From CADEGL01 sp050180485 (GTDB taxonomy: Bacteria; Pseudomonadota; Alphaproteobacteria; CADEGL01), in the NCBI GenBank assembly GCA_050180485.1, contig JBFXED010000009.1:49922-113921 (forward strand): a DNA stretch of 64,000 nt, written 5' to 3'. Position numbers and translations under genes: made by a program. Of this stretch, positions 42,090 to 50,736 are shown one piece after another. Each line of letters begins with the position of its first letter. Position 1 is the first letter of the stretch. The notes beneath the pieces are model-generated. The model was not told the origin of the DNA and did not search any database. It was given only the letters and a program-made list of their open reading frames with translations.

Positions 42090-42860
42090 ATGACCATGGG
42101 CATGAACGGCAAGGTGACGCTGATCACGGGTGCCACGTCCGGTATCGGCGCAGCCTGCGCCCGGGTCTTCGCCGCGGCGGGCGCGAAGCTGATGCTGACG
42201 GGCCGCAATGAAGAGCGCGGCCAGGCCGTGCTGAAGCAGGTCCAGGCCGAGACCGCCGCGGCATTTCTGGCCGGCGACGTGCAGGATTCGTCTTTCTGCG
42301 ATGCGGTCGTGGAGGAAGCCATGACCCGCTTCGGCGCCTTGGACGTGCTGGTCAACAATGCCGGAGTGATCCACCGCACCGCCGCCCTCGAGACCACCGA
42401 CAAGGATTGGATCGAGGCCATGGCCATAAACGTGAACGGCGTGTTCTGGTGCAGCCGCGCGGCCGTGCGCGCCATGAAGGCGGGCGGGAAGGGCGGCGCT
42501 ATCGTGAACGTCTCGTCCGAATGGGGCCTGACGGCGGGCAAGGGCCATGTCGCCTATTGCACCTCCAAGGGCGCGGTCATCAACCTGACCCGCGCCATGG
42601 CGCTGGACCATATCGAGGACGGCATCCGCGTGAACGCGGTCTGCCCCGGCGAGGTGCGCACGCCCATGCTGGAGAATGGGTTGAAGCGGCGCGGCTACGA
42701 CGCCAAAACCGGCTTCGAGATCCTGGGCAAGACCTTGCCGATCGGCCGCGTGGCCGAGCCGGAAGAGGTGGCCAAGGTGATCCTGTTCCTGGCTTCGCCG
42801 GACGCCAGCTACATGGCCGGCTCGATCGTGCCCGTGGATGCGGGCGCGACCGCGCGCTAG
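42090..42860 (+). CDS. SDR-family oxidoreductase
   Basis: The 256-residue short-chain dehydrogenase shows TGATSGIG (13-20), NNAGVIHRTA, IVNVSSEWG and AYCTSKGAVINL with the catalytic Tyr and Lys. C-terminal DASYMAGSIVPVDAG is FabG-like. It lies 12 bases downstream of mtnA on the same strand, so the two are likely cotranscribed. Met codons at 42090, 42096 and 42102 leave the start uncertain by four residues. Its stop overlaps the convergent carbonic-anhydrase-like gene by four bases. Confidence 0.88.
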   Translation: MTMGMNGKVTLITGATSGIGAACARVFAAAGAKLMLTGRNEERGQAVLKQVQAETAAAFLAGDVQDSSFCDAVVEEAMTRFGALDVLVNNAGVIHRTAALETTDKDWIEAMAINVNGVFWCSRAAVRAMKAGGKGGAIVNVSSEWGLTAGKGHVAYCTSKGAVINLTRAMALDHIEDGIRVNAVCPGEVRTPMLENGLKRRGYDAKTGFEILGKTLPIGRVAEPEEVAKVILFLASPDASYMAGSIVPVDAGATAR

Positions 42861-43417
42861 ACCGGCAGCTTCTCCACCCGCGTGTCGAGCGACATCAGGT
42901 AATATTCGCGCGTCAGCGCCGGGTACTTTTGCGCGACCTGCTGGTCGAGCTTTTTCATGACCTCGGTGTGGATCATGGTTTCCGCAACGGGGTCTTGCGC
43001 GAAATCCTTGTTGAAGATGACCCGATAGGCGCCGCAATCGCGGTGATCCAAGGCGAAGAATTTCGTGATGCCGTGAAGCTGGATCGCGATTTCCAGATGC
43101 TGCCAGAACGTCTGGTTCCAGTCGGGAAATTTGTCTGTCACGGCGGCCAGGGACGCGCCGGCCATGATCATCTGGTCGTAATTGTCGTCGTAGCCTTGCC
43201 GCGCCATATAGCGGTTCACGTCGCTGATCAGCCGGTAGTCCATACAGGACAGTAGGAAGACGTCGGCCTTACCCGCCGCCGCGGCCGGAAACGGCGTCAA
43301 GCTGGACGCTGCCGCCACGGCGCCACCGGCCGCGGCCAGCTTCAAGAAGCCCCGGCGCCCGATGCCATGCGGCCGGCAGCCGCAACCGGCGTGATGCGCG
43401 GAATGTCGGACGGCCAT
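42857..43417 (-). CDS. Tat-exported beta-carbonic-anhydrase-like protein
   Basis: The 186-residue protein begins with a Tat-type signal (Arg21-Arg22 in GRRGFLKLAAAGGAVAAA, cleavage near PAAAAG). The mature domain of about 135 residues has the beta-carbonic anhydrase metal pattern: Cys58-Met-Asp60-Tyr-Arg62 (LSCMDYR) and His125-Arg-Asp-Cys128 (DHRDCGAYR). That gives the Cys2His zinc site and the Asp/Arg dyad, although the domain is shorter than typical enzymes. Tat export suggests folding with metal before transport to the periplasm. Last of a three-gene minus-strand operon with an SDR and an aminotransferase. True CO2 hydration is not proven. Confidence 0.75.
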   Translation of the reverse strand: MAVRHSAHHAGCGCRPHGIGRRGFLKLAAAGGAVAAASSLTPFPAAAAGKADVFLLSCMDYRLISDVNRYMARQGYDDNYDQMIMAGASLAAVTDKFPDWNQTFWQHLEIAIQLHGITKFFALDHRDCGAYRVIFNKDFAQDPVAETMIHTEVMKKLDQQVAQKYPALTREYYLMSLDTRVEKLPV

Positions 43418-43440
43418 GCTTATCCCCCGGATATGAACGT

Positions 43441-44217
43441 CTAGATACCCACGATACTCGCGCCGCCGTTCGGCGACAAAACCTGGCCCGTGATGAAATC
43501 GGATTCGGCGGAGGCCAGAAAGGCCACGGCATAGGCATATTCGATCGGTTGGGCCCAGCGCTGGAGCGGCACCTTCTTTTCCTCGGCCCGGATGAAGGCC
43601 TCGCCCGACGCCTTCAGAACCATGTCGGTCCATACGCCGCCCGGCGCCACCGCGTTGACGTTGATGTTCCATGGCGCGAACTCATGCGCCCAGGCCTTGG
43701 TGACGCCGATCAAGGCGCCCTTGGCCGCGATGTAGTGGGATGAGTTGTCCGCTCCGGTCATGGCCCAGCGCGAGGCGATGTTGATGATCTTGCCCGTCTT
43801 GCGCGATTTCATCCCCGGTACCACGGCCTTGGTTAGGAAGAAGTGGCCGGTCAGGTGGATATTCAGCATCCGATGGAACTGGGCCTCGTCGATCTCCTCG
43901 ATCTTCTTCTTGCCGCCGCCGATGCCGGCGTTGTTGACGATGATGTCGATGCGACCGAACTCGCCTTCGGCCTTCTTGACCATATCTTGCGTCTTCGCGA
44001 CGTCGGAGATGTCGTAGCCGAACGCCAGCGCCCTGCGGCCCAGCTTGCGCACCTCGGCGGCTGTCGCCTCGGCGGTGTCCAGGTTCACGTCCTGCACCAC
44101 GATATCGGCGCCGCGTTCGGCCATGAGGACGGCATGGGACTTGCCCATACCGGCGCCGCTGCCGGTCACCAAGGCCACGCGGCCGTTCAGGCTGGCGGCT
44201 TTCCGTTCGGTCATCAT
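43441..44217 (-). CDS. SDR-family oxidoreductase
   Basis: The 258-residue short-chain dehydrogenase shows TGSGAGMG (17-24), NNAGIGGGKKK, INIASRWAM and HYIAAKGALIGV with the catalytic Tyr/Lys. The end SDFITGQVLSPNGGASIVGI is nearly the same as in the SDR at 63062, so they are paralogues. It lies 13 bases after the aminotransferase stop and 23 bases before the carbonic-anhydrase-like gene. It could reduce the carbonyl product of the aminotransferase, which is inference from context. Start could also be the Met at 44214. Confidence 0.88.
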   Translation of the reverse strand: MMTERKAASLNGRVALVTGSGAGMGKSHAVLMAERGADIVVQDVNLDTAEATAAEVRKLGRRALAFGYDISDVAKTQDMVKKAEGEFGRIDIIVNNAGIGGGKKKIEEIDEAQFHRMLNIHLTGHFFLTKAVVPGMKSRKTGKIINIASRWAMTGADNSSHYIAAKGALIGVTKAWAHEFAPWNINVNAVAPGGVWTDMVLKASGEAFIRAEEKKVPLQRWAQPIEYAYAVAFLASAESDFITGQVLSPNGGASIVGI

Positions 44218-44230
44218 TGTCTCCTGATTG

Positions 44231-45604
44231 TCAGCTCTTGAGGTCTTTGGCCGCGAGGTCGAGGCCCTTTTTCGTGATCGCGATCACTTCGTCGATCTCG
44301 TCCCGTGTGATGGTCAGGGGCGGGGAGAACAGCATGGAATCCCGTGTCGCGCGCAGGATCAGGCCGTTCCTGAGGCAGTGGTCGCGGAGTGTGATGCCCG
44401 CATGGCCCTCGGGCCGGAACGGCTGGCGCGTCTTCTTGTCGGCCACCAGTTCCACACCGGCCACCAAGCCCACGCCGCGCACCTCGCCGACCAACGGGTG
44501 GTCGGAGAACTCACGCAGCCGCTTCTGCAGATAGGGGCCGGTGTCGGTCTTCACGCGCTCGACGATCTTCTCGTCCTTGAGGATGCGGATCGTTTCCAGC
44601 GCCACGGCGCAGGAGACCGGATGGCCGGAGTAGGTGAAGCCGTGGCGGAACTCGCCGCCCTTCTCGTGCATGGTCTCGCGCATGCGCGGCCCCATGACCA
44701 CGGCCGAAAGCGGTAGATAGGCCGAGGTGATCTGCTTGCCGAGCGTCATCAGGTCCGGTTCGATGCCGTAAAGCTGGGTGCCGAACCATTCCCCGGTGCG
44801 CCCGAAGCCACAGACGACTTCGTCGGCGATCAACAGCACGTCGTACTGCTTGCAGATACGGTTGATCTCGGGCCAGTAGGTCTCGGGCGGCAGCATCACG
44901 CCACCGGCCCCCATGATGGGTTCGCCAATGAAGGCGGCCACGTTGTCTGGACCCAGCTCCTGGATTTTCTTCTCCAGCTCGCGCGCGGCGGCGACGCCAT
45001 AGTCGTTCGGGTCCGTGTCGCCGCCGAAGCGGTACCAATAGGGCGGCTTGATGTGGGTGAAGCCTGGCAAGGGCAGGTCGCCATGCTCGTGCATTTCGGC
45101 CATGCCGCCCAGGCTGGTCGTGACCATGGTCGAGCCGTGATAGCCGTAGGTGCGGCCGATGAAGGTTTTCTTTTTCGGCTTGCCGTGCAGGTTCCAGAAA
45201 TGGCGCACAGCCTTCACGATGGTCTCGTTGGCCTCGGAACCCGATGTGGCGAAGAAAACCCGGTCCAGTCCAGGCGGGGTCAATTCGGCGATGGCGGCCG
45301 ACAACTCCGTGACGCGCGGCGTCGTGCATTTGAAGAACGTATTGTAGAACGGCAGCTCTTTCATCTGCCGGTAGGCGGCCTCGGCCAGCTCCTTGCGGCC
45401 ATACCCCAGCGCCACGCACCAGAGCCCGGCGAAGGCATCCAGAATGCGGGTGCCTTGGGCATCGTAGATGTAGACCCCTTCGCCGCGCGTGATGACGCGC
45501 GTGCCGCCTTCCTCCCACAGCGCCTTGTTGTCGGTGAAGGGATGGAAATGATGGCGCCGGTCGAGCGCGCGCAGCTCGTCGTAGTTGAGAATGAGCTGAC
45601 CCAT
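44231..45604 (-). CDS. Class III PLP-dependent aminotransferase (omega-transaminase)
   Basis: The 457-residue enzyme is full length. PLP-lysine is Lys290 in LMTLGKQITSAYLPLS; the cofactor Asp261 is in LLIADEVVCGFGRTG; the phosphate/ring block is FFATSGSEANETIVKA. Sequence style fits omega-amino-acid:pyruvate or polyamine transaminases, which move an amino group from a terminal amine to pyruvate. ATG 45604 is used because the frame upstream to 45697 lies in the divergent promoter region and is Pro/Arg-rich. First gene of a minus-strand operon; divergent from the mct-like gene (120-base gap). Confidence 0.9.
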   Translation of the reverse strand: MGQLILNYDELRALDRRHHFHPFTDNKALWEEGGTRVITRGEGVYIYDAQGTRILDAFAGLWCVALGYGRKELAEAAYRQMKELPFYNTFFKCTTPRVTELSAAIAELTPPGLDRVFFATSGSEANETIVKAVRHFWNLHGKPKKKTFIGRTYGYHGSTMVTTSLGGMAEMHEHGDLPLPGFTHIKPPYWYRFGGDTDPNDYGVAAARELEKKIQELGPDNVAAFIGEPIMGAGGVMLPPETYWPEINRICKQYDVLLIADEVVCGFGRTGEWFGTQLYGIEPDLMTLGKQITSAYLPLSAVVMGPRMRETMHEKGGEFRHGFTYSGHPVSCAVALETIRILKDEKIVERVKTDTGPYLQKRLREFSDHPLVGEVRGVGLVAGVELVADKKTRQPFRPEGHAGITLRDHCLRNGLILRATRDSMLFSPPLTITRDEIDEVIAITKKGLDLAAKDLKS

Positions 45605-45724
45605 GGCGGCACCTACGTGGGGACGGGGTGGCGAGAGTGCCAATGGGCGCGGCGCGGCGCAAGGCGAAGGGTTGCCGCCCGCATCCTCCTGCGGCACTGT
45701 GCGACGCGGTTTGACGGAGGCGGG

Positions 45725-46957
45725 ATGAAAGGACTTCTGGAAGGCTTGCGGGTGGTGGAAGGCTCGGCCTTCGTGGCCGCGCCGTTAGCCGGCATGACGA
45801 TGGCCCAATTGGGCGCGGACGTGATCCGTTTCGACCCTCCGCGCGGCGGGCTCGACGCGCGTCGCTGGCCCCTGACCGAGAAGGGCAAGAGCATCTATTG
45901 GGCGGGGCTCAACAAGGGCAAACGCTCGATCGCCGTCGACACGCGCCGGCCCGAAGGGCAGGAGATCATCAGCGCGCTGATCACCGCACCCGGCCCTGGC
46001 AACGGTATCTTCCTCACGAATTTTCCCGTCACCGGCTGGCTGTCCTACGAGACGCTCAAGCAACGGCGCGGCGATTTGATCATGTTGAACCTGTTGGGCA
46101 ACCCGGACGGCTCATCCGCCGTCGACTACACGGTCAATTGCGCGGTCGGCGTGCCGTTCAGCACCGGCCCGGAGCGAGAAGGTGGCCGCGATCCGATCAA
46201 CAACGCGTTGCCTGCCTGGGACCTGACCACCGGCATGATGGCAGCGCTGGGTCTGGTGGCCGCCGAGCGGCATCGCAACCGGACGGGCGAAGGGCAACTC
46301 GTGAAGCTGGCCTTGTCCGATGTGGCGCTCGCCATGATCGGCAACCTGGGCTACATCGGCGAAAGCACGGTCAAAGGCCGCGACCGGCCGGCCACGGGCA
46401 ATTACCTGTACGGCGCATATGGCAGCGAGTTCCTGACCAAGGACGGGCGCTATGCCTATGTCGTCGCCATCACCGAGCGCATGTGGAGTGAGTTGGTGAA
46501 GGCAACGGGCTCCGGCGAATCGATGGGCATCATCGCCAGGACGCGCGGCGTGAATTTGGACAGGTCGGAAGGCGCGCGCTTCGAGGCGCGCAAGGAAATC
46601 ACGGCCGCGCTGAAACCGTGGTTCGCCGAGCGGACCTTGGATGAGGTGAAGGCGGCCTTCGCCGGCACGGGCGTCTGCTGGGGGCCGTATCAGACGGTCA
46701 CACAGATGCTGGCCGAGGACCCGCGCGCGACCGCGGCCAATCCCATGCTGGCCATGGTGCGGCAGCCGGGCATCGGCTCCTATCTGGCGCCGGGCACGCC
46801 GTTGGATTTTAGTGCCGCGCCGCGGCTGGAGCCGCAACCGGCGCCCGCTTTGGGCCAGCACACGGACGAAATTCTTTCGGGCCTCTTGGGCATGAGCGAC
46901 GGACAGATCGGCAAGCTGCGTGACGATAAGGTCGTCGCGGGCCCCGTGGAGTTGTGA
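45725..46957 (+). CDS. mct: Mesaconyl-CoA C1-C4 CoA transferase-like (Mct / 2-methylfumaryl-CoA isomerase), CaiB family
   Basis: The 410-residue class III CoA-transferase opens MKGLLEGLRVVEGSAFVAAP. Blocks ADVIRFDPPRGGLD, WAGLNKGKRSIAVD, ALPAWDLTTGMMAALGL and PGIGSYLAPGTPLDF are what I recall of Mct from the 3-hydroxypropionate bicycle, an intramolecular CoA transferase. Asp166 in PAWD aligns with the catalytic Asp of the family. It would turn mesaconyl-C1-CoA into mesaconyl-C4-CoA. The next gene encodes the matching hydratase and starts two bases later, which strongly supports the call. ATG 45725 is preferred; frame extension toward 45053 runs antisense to the aminotransferase. General CaiB enzymes are the alternative. 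Confidence 0.8.
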   Translation: MKGLLEGLRVVEGSAFVAAPLAGMTMAQLGADVIRFDPPRGGLDARRWPLTEKGKSIYWAGLNKGKRSIAVDTRRPEGQEIISALITAPGPGNGIFLTNFPVTGWLSYETLKQRRGDLIMLNLLGNPDGSSAVDYTVNCAVGVPFSTGPEREGGRDPINNALPAWDLTTGMMAALGLVAAERHRNRTGEGQLVKLALSDVALAMIGNLGYIGESTVKGRDRPATGNYLYGAYGSEFLTKDGRYAYVVAITERMWSELVKATGSGESMGIIARTRGVNLDRSEGARFEARKEITAALKPWFAERTLDEVKAAFAGTGVCWGPYQTVTQMLAEDPRATAANPMLAMVRQPGIGSYLAPGTPLDFSAAPRLEPQPAPALGQHTDEILSGLLGMSDGQIGKLRDDKVVAGPVEL

Positions 46958-46959
46958 CG

Positions 46960-47796
46960 ATGGGCGCTTACGATTCCTGGACCGGCAAGACCGAGCGTGT
47001 CGCGGACGAGATTCGCCTGACACCCGCCCAGGCCATGCTGGCCACGTTGGACGATACCGAAACCCGGCTCGAGAACGGCTCCGCACTGCCGCCCATGTGG
47101 CACTGGCTCTATTTTCTGCCGCGCGCGCCGCAGTCCAAGATCGGGCCGGACGGCCACGCCAGCCGCGGCGAGTTCATGCCGCCGGTCACGCTGCCGCGCC
47201 GCATGTTCGCGGGCGCCCGCCTGCGCTTTCCCCATCCGCTCCTGATCGGAAAACCCGCCGAGCGCATCGGCACCATCGGCGCCGTCGCCGAAAAGCAGGG
47301 GCAGACGGGTCCGCTGGTCTTCGTGACCGTCCGCTATGAGATCAAGCAGGACGGCAAGACCTGCATCGAGGAAGAGCAGGACATCGTCTATCGCGGTGAA
47401 GGCGGACGCACGCCGGCTCCCACCGTGGCGCCGCTGCCACCCGCGCCCCAAGAGGCGTGGACGCGTCTGGTGAAACCCGATCCCGTACTGTTGTTTCGCT
47501 ATTCCGCGCTGACCTTCAACGGCCACCGCATTCATTACGACCGCACCTATGCGACCGAAGTGGAGGGGTATCCGGGCCTGGTCGTGCACGGGCCGCTGAC
47601 GGCGACGCTGCTGATCGAATTGGCGCGCCGGCACGCCAAGCGTCCGATAGCCGGTTTTTCCTTCCGCGCACGGGCGCCATTGTTCGATCTGGCGCCGTTC
47701 CGCGTTCAGGGCGTACCCGCGGGCGACAAGGTGGAGCTGGAAGCGATCGGCCCCGACGGCAAGCCGTCGATGAGTGCCGTGGCCGAGCTGGGCTGA
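46960..47796 (+). CDS. meh: Mesaconyl-C4-CoA hydratase-like (Meh / 3-methylfumaryl-CoA hydratase), MaoC hot-dog fold
   Basis: The 278-residue protein has two hot-dog halves. N-terminal half contains LPPMWHWLYFLPRAPQSKIG and LPRRMFAGARLRF; C-terminal half contains the hydratase block FNGHRIHYDRTYATEVEGYP and GLVVHGPLTATLLIEL. This arrangement is the Meh/HTD2-like type and matches Meh, which hydrates mesaconyl-C4-CoA to (S)-citramalyl-CoA. ATG 46960 lies eight bases after GTGGAG; the GTG at 46954 overlapping the previous stop is the alternative. The lyase that would split citramalyl-CoA to acetyl-CoA and pyruvate is not in the window. Confidence 0.8.
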   Translation: MGAYDSWTGKTERVADEIRLTPAQAMLATLDDTETRLENGSALPPMWHWLYFLPRAPQSKIGPDGHASRGEFMPPVTLPRRMFAGARLRFPHPLLIGKPAERIGTIGAVAEKQGQTGPLVFVTVRYEIKQDGKTCIEEEQDIVYRGEGGRTPAPTVAPLPPAPQEAWTRLVKPDPVLLFRYSALTFNGHRIHYDRTYATEVEGYPGLVVHGPLTATLLIELARRHAKRPIAGFSFRARAPLFDLAPFRVQGVPAGDKVELEAIGPDGKPSMSAVAELG

Positions 47797-47800
47797 GACG

Positions 47801-48637
47801 TTAGACCGGCTTGGTGCCTTCCACCGCCACGCGGTGCATGACGCGGCGGAAGCCTTGATAGTCGTTGATCGGGTTATGCATCACGGCCCGGTTGTCCCAG
47901 AAGGCCAGATCGTTGACTTTCCACGAGAAGCGGCAGGTGAACTCCGGCCGTACGGCGTGGTCGCACAGGTATTTCAGCAGCGGCTGGCTTTCCTCGACCG
48001 TCATGCCGTCGAAGCGCTTCACGATGTGCGGGTGGAGGAACAGGAGCTTGCGCCCCGAATCCGGATGGGTGCGCACGACGGGATGGACGGCGGTCAGCGC
48101 GTCAATCTGCTGCCGCGTCATCTTCACGTTGGGGTCGCCAACATAGAGATCGGGGTTGGCGGCATGGACGGCCTTCATGCTTTCGAGCGTCTTCTTCAGC
48201 CCGTCGGAGAGAGTCTCGTAGGCCAGATACAGGTTGGAGAAGAGCGTGTCGCCGCCATAGGGCGGCACCTCGCGCGCATAGAGGATACCGCCCATCAGCG
48301 GCTTCTCCTTCCACGTGTGATCCATGTGCCAGCCTTCGCCGAAAATGTAGGTCTCGCCTGGCTCGTGGCGCACTTCGAACACTTCGGGGTCCTGCTGGCC
48401 CTTGCGGTCGGGATGGACGAAGGGATGGGTGTTCAGCGGCCCGAAGCGGCGGCCGAATTCCTTCTGATGCTCCTGCGTGATGTGCTGGTCGGGAAAGAAG
48501 ATGACCAGGTAATCCAAGAGCGCTTGGTGGACCTCCGAGAAGGTCTCGTTGTTCAGCGGCTTGGACAGGTCGACACCGTGAATTTCGGCGCCCAACGCGC
48601 CTGAAATAGGACGCACTTCGATACGGTTGTAAGCCAT
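47801..48637 (-). CDS. TauD/TfdA-family 2-oxoglutarate-dependent dioxygenase
   Basis: The 278-residue Fe(II)/2-oxoglutarate oxygenase has the facial triad His104-x-Asp106 (GWHMDHTW) and distal His254 (AVMHNPIND), with Arg269 in VMHRVAV as the likely 2-oxoglutarate anchor. ISGALGAEIHGVDLS is the usual N-terminal strand. It hydroxylates a carbon next to a heteroatom, which cleaves taurine, 2,4-D or methylated/sulfonated compounds in known members. Last gene of the eight-gene minus-strand operon headed by the DAO array, 62 bases after the HAD gene. Substrate unknown. Confidence 0.9.
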   Translation of the reverse strand: MAYNRIEVRPISGALGAEIHGVDLSKPLNNETFSEVHQALLDYLVIFFPDQHITQEHQKEFGRRFGPLNTHPFVHPDRKGQQDPEVFEVRHEPGETYIFGEGWHMDHTWKEKPLMGGILYAREVPPYGGDTLFSNLYLAYETLSDGLKKTLESMKAVHAANPDLYVGDPNVKMTRQQIDALTAVHPVVRTHPDSGRKLLFLHPHIVKRFDGMTVEESQPLLKYLCDHAVRPEFTCRFSWKVNDLAFWDNRAVMHNPINDYQGFRRVMHRVAVEGTKPV

Positions 48638-48699
48638 CGCAATTCTCCGGGCCGATTGGGCTAAAACGCTACGATTGCCGCGGGAAGCGGGTCAAGGCG

Positions 48700-49407
48700 T
48701 CAGCAGCCGAGCTGTGTCGCCAAATCGTTGAAATCGGCGGCCTTCACATTCCAATTGCCTGAGCCGCCGGCATCACCTTTCTTGTCCGGGCCATGCTCCA
48801 GCGGGCGTGACACGAACGCGGTGTGGAAGCCGCATTCGGATGCGGCTTTCAGATCGCCACCATGGGCGGCCACCATCATGCATTGCTCGGGCTTGAGGCC
48901 GAGGAATTCGGCGGTGCGCTTGTAGGCTTCGGGCTGCGGTTTGTAGGCACGCGCGACCTCGGCGCCCAGGACCGCATCCCACGGCAGGCCCGCGCGCTTG
49001 GCCATGTTGACCAAGAGCGCCACGTTGCCGTTGGACAGGGTGGCCAGCACGTATTTGCGCTTGAGGCGCTTGAGCCCTTCGACCGCGTCCGGCCACGGAT
49101 CGAGCCGGTGCCACGCGCGGTTCAACTCGTCGATCTCATGTTCGCCCAGATCGCTGAGACCGAAACGCGAGAGAATGCTGTCGAGGCCGATGCGGTGAAG
49201 CTCGTCCAGCTTGGTCCAGGGCAGTTGCCCGCCGCGCACCCGCTCCATCAACGGCTGGTAGAGGCCGCGCCAGGCATCGGCGAAGGCCGCCCAGTCGGCT
49301 TCGATATCTTTCTTCCGCCCGAGCATTTCGCCTTCGCGGATCAGCGAGCCGCGCCAATCCACCACCGTGCCGAAAACGTCGAAGGTGAGGGCGCGGATAT
49401 CGTCCAT
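48700..49407 (-). CDS. HAD-superfamily hydrolase, haloacid dehalogenase type II-like
   Basis: The 235-residue protein shows nucleophile Asp10 in LTFDVFGTVVDW, motif II in TLSNGNVALL, motif III Lys in RAYKPQPEAY, and motif IV in VAAHGGDLKAA. This pattern is the (S)-2-haloacid dehalogenase group, whose members replace a 2-halo group by hydroxyl; many are promiscuous phosphatases or have unknown substrates. It ends before TauD and starts three bases after the DAO gene stop, so it belongs to the array operon. Confidence 0.88.
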   Translation of the reverse strand: MDDIRALTFDVFGTVVDWRGSLIREGEMLGRKKDIEADWAAFADAWRGLYQPLMERVRGGQLPWTKLDELHRIGLDSILSRFGLSDLGEHEIDELNRAWHRLDPWPDAVEGLKRLKRKYVLATLSNGNVALLVNMAKRAGLPWDAVLGAEVARAYKPQPEAYKRTAEFLGLKPEQCMMVAAHGGDLKAASECGFHTAFVSRPLEHGPDKKGDAGGSGNWNVKAADFNDLATQLGC

Positions 49408-49410
49408 GGC

Positions 49411-50736
49411 CTAGCCGTGAAGCCGCTTGTCGAGGTTGTCGCGGAAGCGCCACCAAGAGCGGATCGTGCGCAGCGCCGGCCCGCGGAAAGCGTGGAAGGG
49501 CAAGGGTTTCATGCGCGCCGAGGGCCAACCGGTCTTGGCTGCGCCGGCTTCCGTGACGCGATCCGCAAGCTGCTTGCCCATGACGCAGGCCAGGGCAACG
49601 CCACGCCCGTTATAGCCGAGACCCGCATAGAGGCCCGGCGCCAATTCGTTCAGATGCGGCAGATGGTCGGCCGTCATGGCGATCCAGCCCGACCAGGCGT
49701 AATCCCAGCGCGGTTCGCCGACCTGGGGAAAGAATCGCTTCTGCACATCCTCGCGTAGCGAGCCAAAGATTTCGGGATGCGGCTTGTGGTCGAATGCGCC
49801 GCGCCCGCCCATGACGACTCGCCCGTCCCGGTCGACCCGCGTGTAGGTCAGCATCCGCTTGGCGTCGGACGAGGCCAGATAACCGCGCGGGAAGATCGTG
49901 CGGCGCACATTGTCGCTCAAGGGCGCCGTCGCCACCTGGAAGGCGCGCACGGGAATGACCGACTGTGCCAAGCCCTTCCACAGATCGGTGGTATAGGCGT
50001 TGGTGCACAGGAACACGGTGTCAGCGACGACGATGCCGCCGTTCTGGGTGGTCAGGCGCCATTGCTTGCCGTCACGCAGCAGCGAAATAACGGGAGAGTG
50101 GCCGTGAACCTGCGCGCCCTTCTGGATCGCGGCGCGGGCCAGGCCACGCGCCAGGCTCAAGGGCTGCACGCTGCCGCCGCGCGAATCGATCCAGCCACCG
50201 ACATAGAAATCGGTGCCGATCAACTCGCTAATTTGCCGCTTGTCGAGCAACGTCACCTTCACACCGCGCTTTTCCCATGCCTTGGCGCGGGCGGCGACGG
50301 CGGCCAGGTTCTTTGAATCCGTGGCGGGCTGGATCCAACCCGAATCGGCGGCATCGCATTTGATGTCGAAGCGGCGCACGAGGGAGAACAGGAAATCCGG
50401 CGCACCGCCGGACAACTCGGCCATGCGCGCACCGGCGTCGCCGAAATGCTGCTCCAGATAGTCGGGCTCGTATTTCAGACCGGCGATAACCTGCCCCCCG
50501 TTGCGGCCCGAGGCGCCCCAGCCGGGCTCCTTGGCCTCCAGCACGCGCACGTTCACGCCGCGCTCGGCCAGATGCAGCGCCGCCGATAGTCCCGTGAAGC
50601 CCGCGCCGACGATGGCCACGTCCGTGCGCAGGGCGCCGGTCAACGGCGGCGCGGCCGTGTTGGCTTCCGTCGCCGAGGCGTGCCAGAGCGAGCGCGAGAG
50701 ATCCTGATGGTCATGTCCGTCGCCGGGCAATTTCAT
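49411..50736 (-). CDS. FAD-dependent oxidoreductase, DAO family (array member 6)
   Basis: The 441-residue flavoprotein has leader SRSLWHASATEANTAAPPLT, FAD motif VAIVGAGFTGLSAALHLAERG, and GWGASGRNGGQVIAGLKYEP. Substrate-domain blocks include GSVQPLSLARGLARAA and LGYNGRGVALACVMGKQLAD. Together with the next two upstream genes it forms a SLWHA-leader subgroup similar to gamma-glutamylputrescine oxidase (PuuB). It should oxidise a primary or secondary amine to an imine with O2 or a quinone as acceptor. Its start overlaps the stop of member 5 (ATGA), so translation is coupled. Confidence 0.9.
   Translation of the reverse strand: MKLPGDGHDHQDLSRSLWHASATEANTAAPPLTGALRTDVAIVGAGFTGLSAALHLAERGVNVRVLEAKEPGWGASGRNGGQVIAGLKYEPDYLEQHFGDAGARMAELSGGAPDFLFSLVRRFDIKCDAADSGWIQPATDSKNLAAVAARAKAWEKRGVKVTLLDKRQISELIGTDFYVGGWIDSRGGSVQPLSLARGLARAAIQKGAQVHGHSPVISLLRDGKQWRLTTQNGGIVVADTVFLCTNAYTTDLWKGLAQSVIPVRAFQVATAPLSDNVRRTIFPRGYLASSDAKRMLTYTRVDRDGRVVMGGRGAFDHKPHPEIFGSLREDVQKRFFPQVGEPRWDYAWSGWIAMTADHLPHLNELAPGLYAGLGYNGRGVALACVMGKQLADRVTEAGAAKTGWPSARMKPLPFHAFRGPALRTIRSWWRFRDNLDKRLHG

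Noticed and set aside
45053..45724. In-frame N-terminal extension of the Mct-like protein.
   Set aside because: It is antisense to the aminotransferase; the family starts at MKGLLEGLRV (45725).
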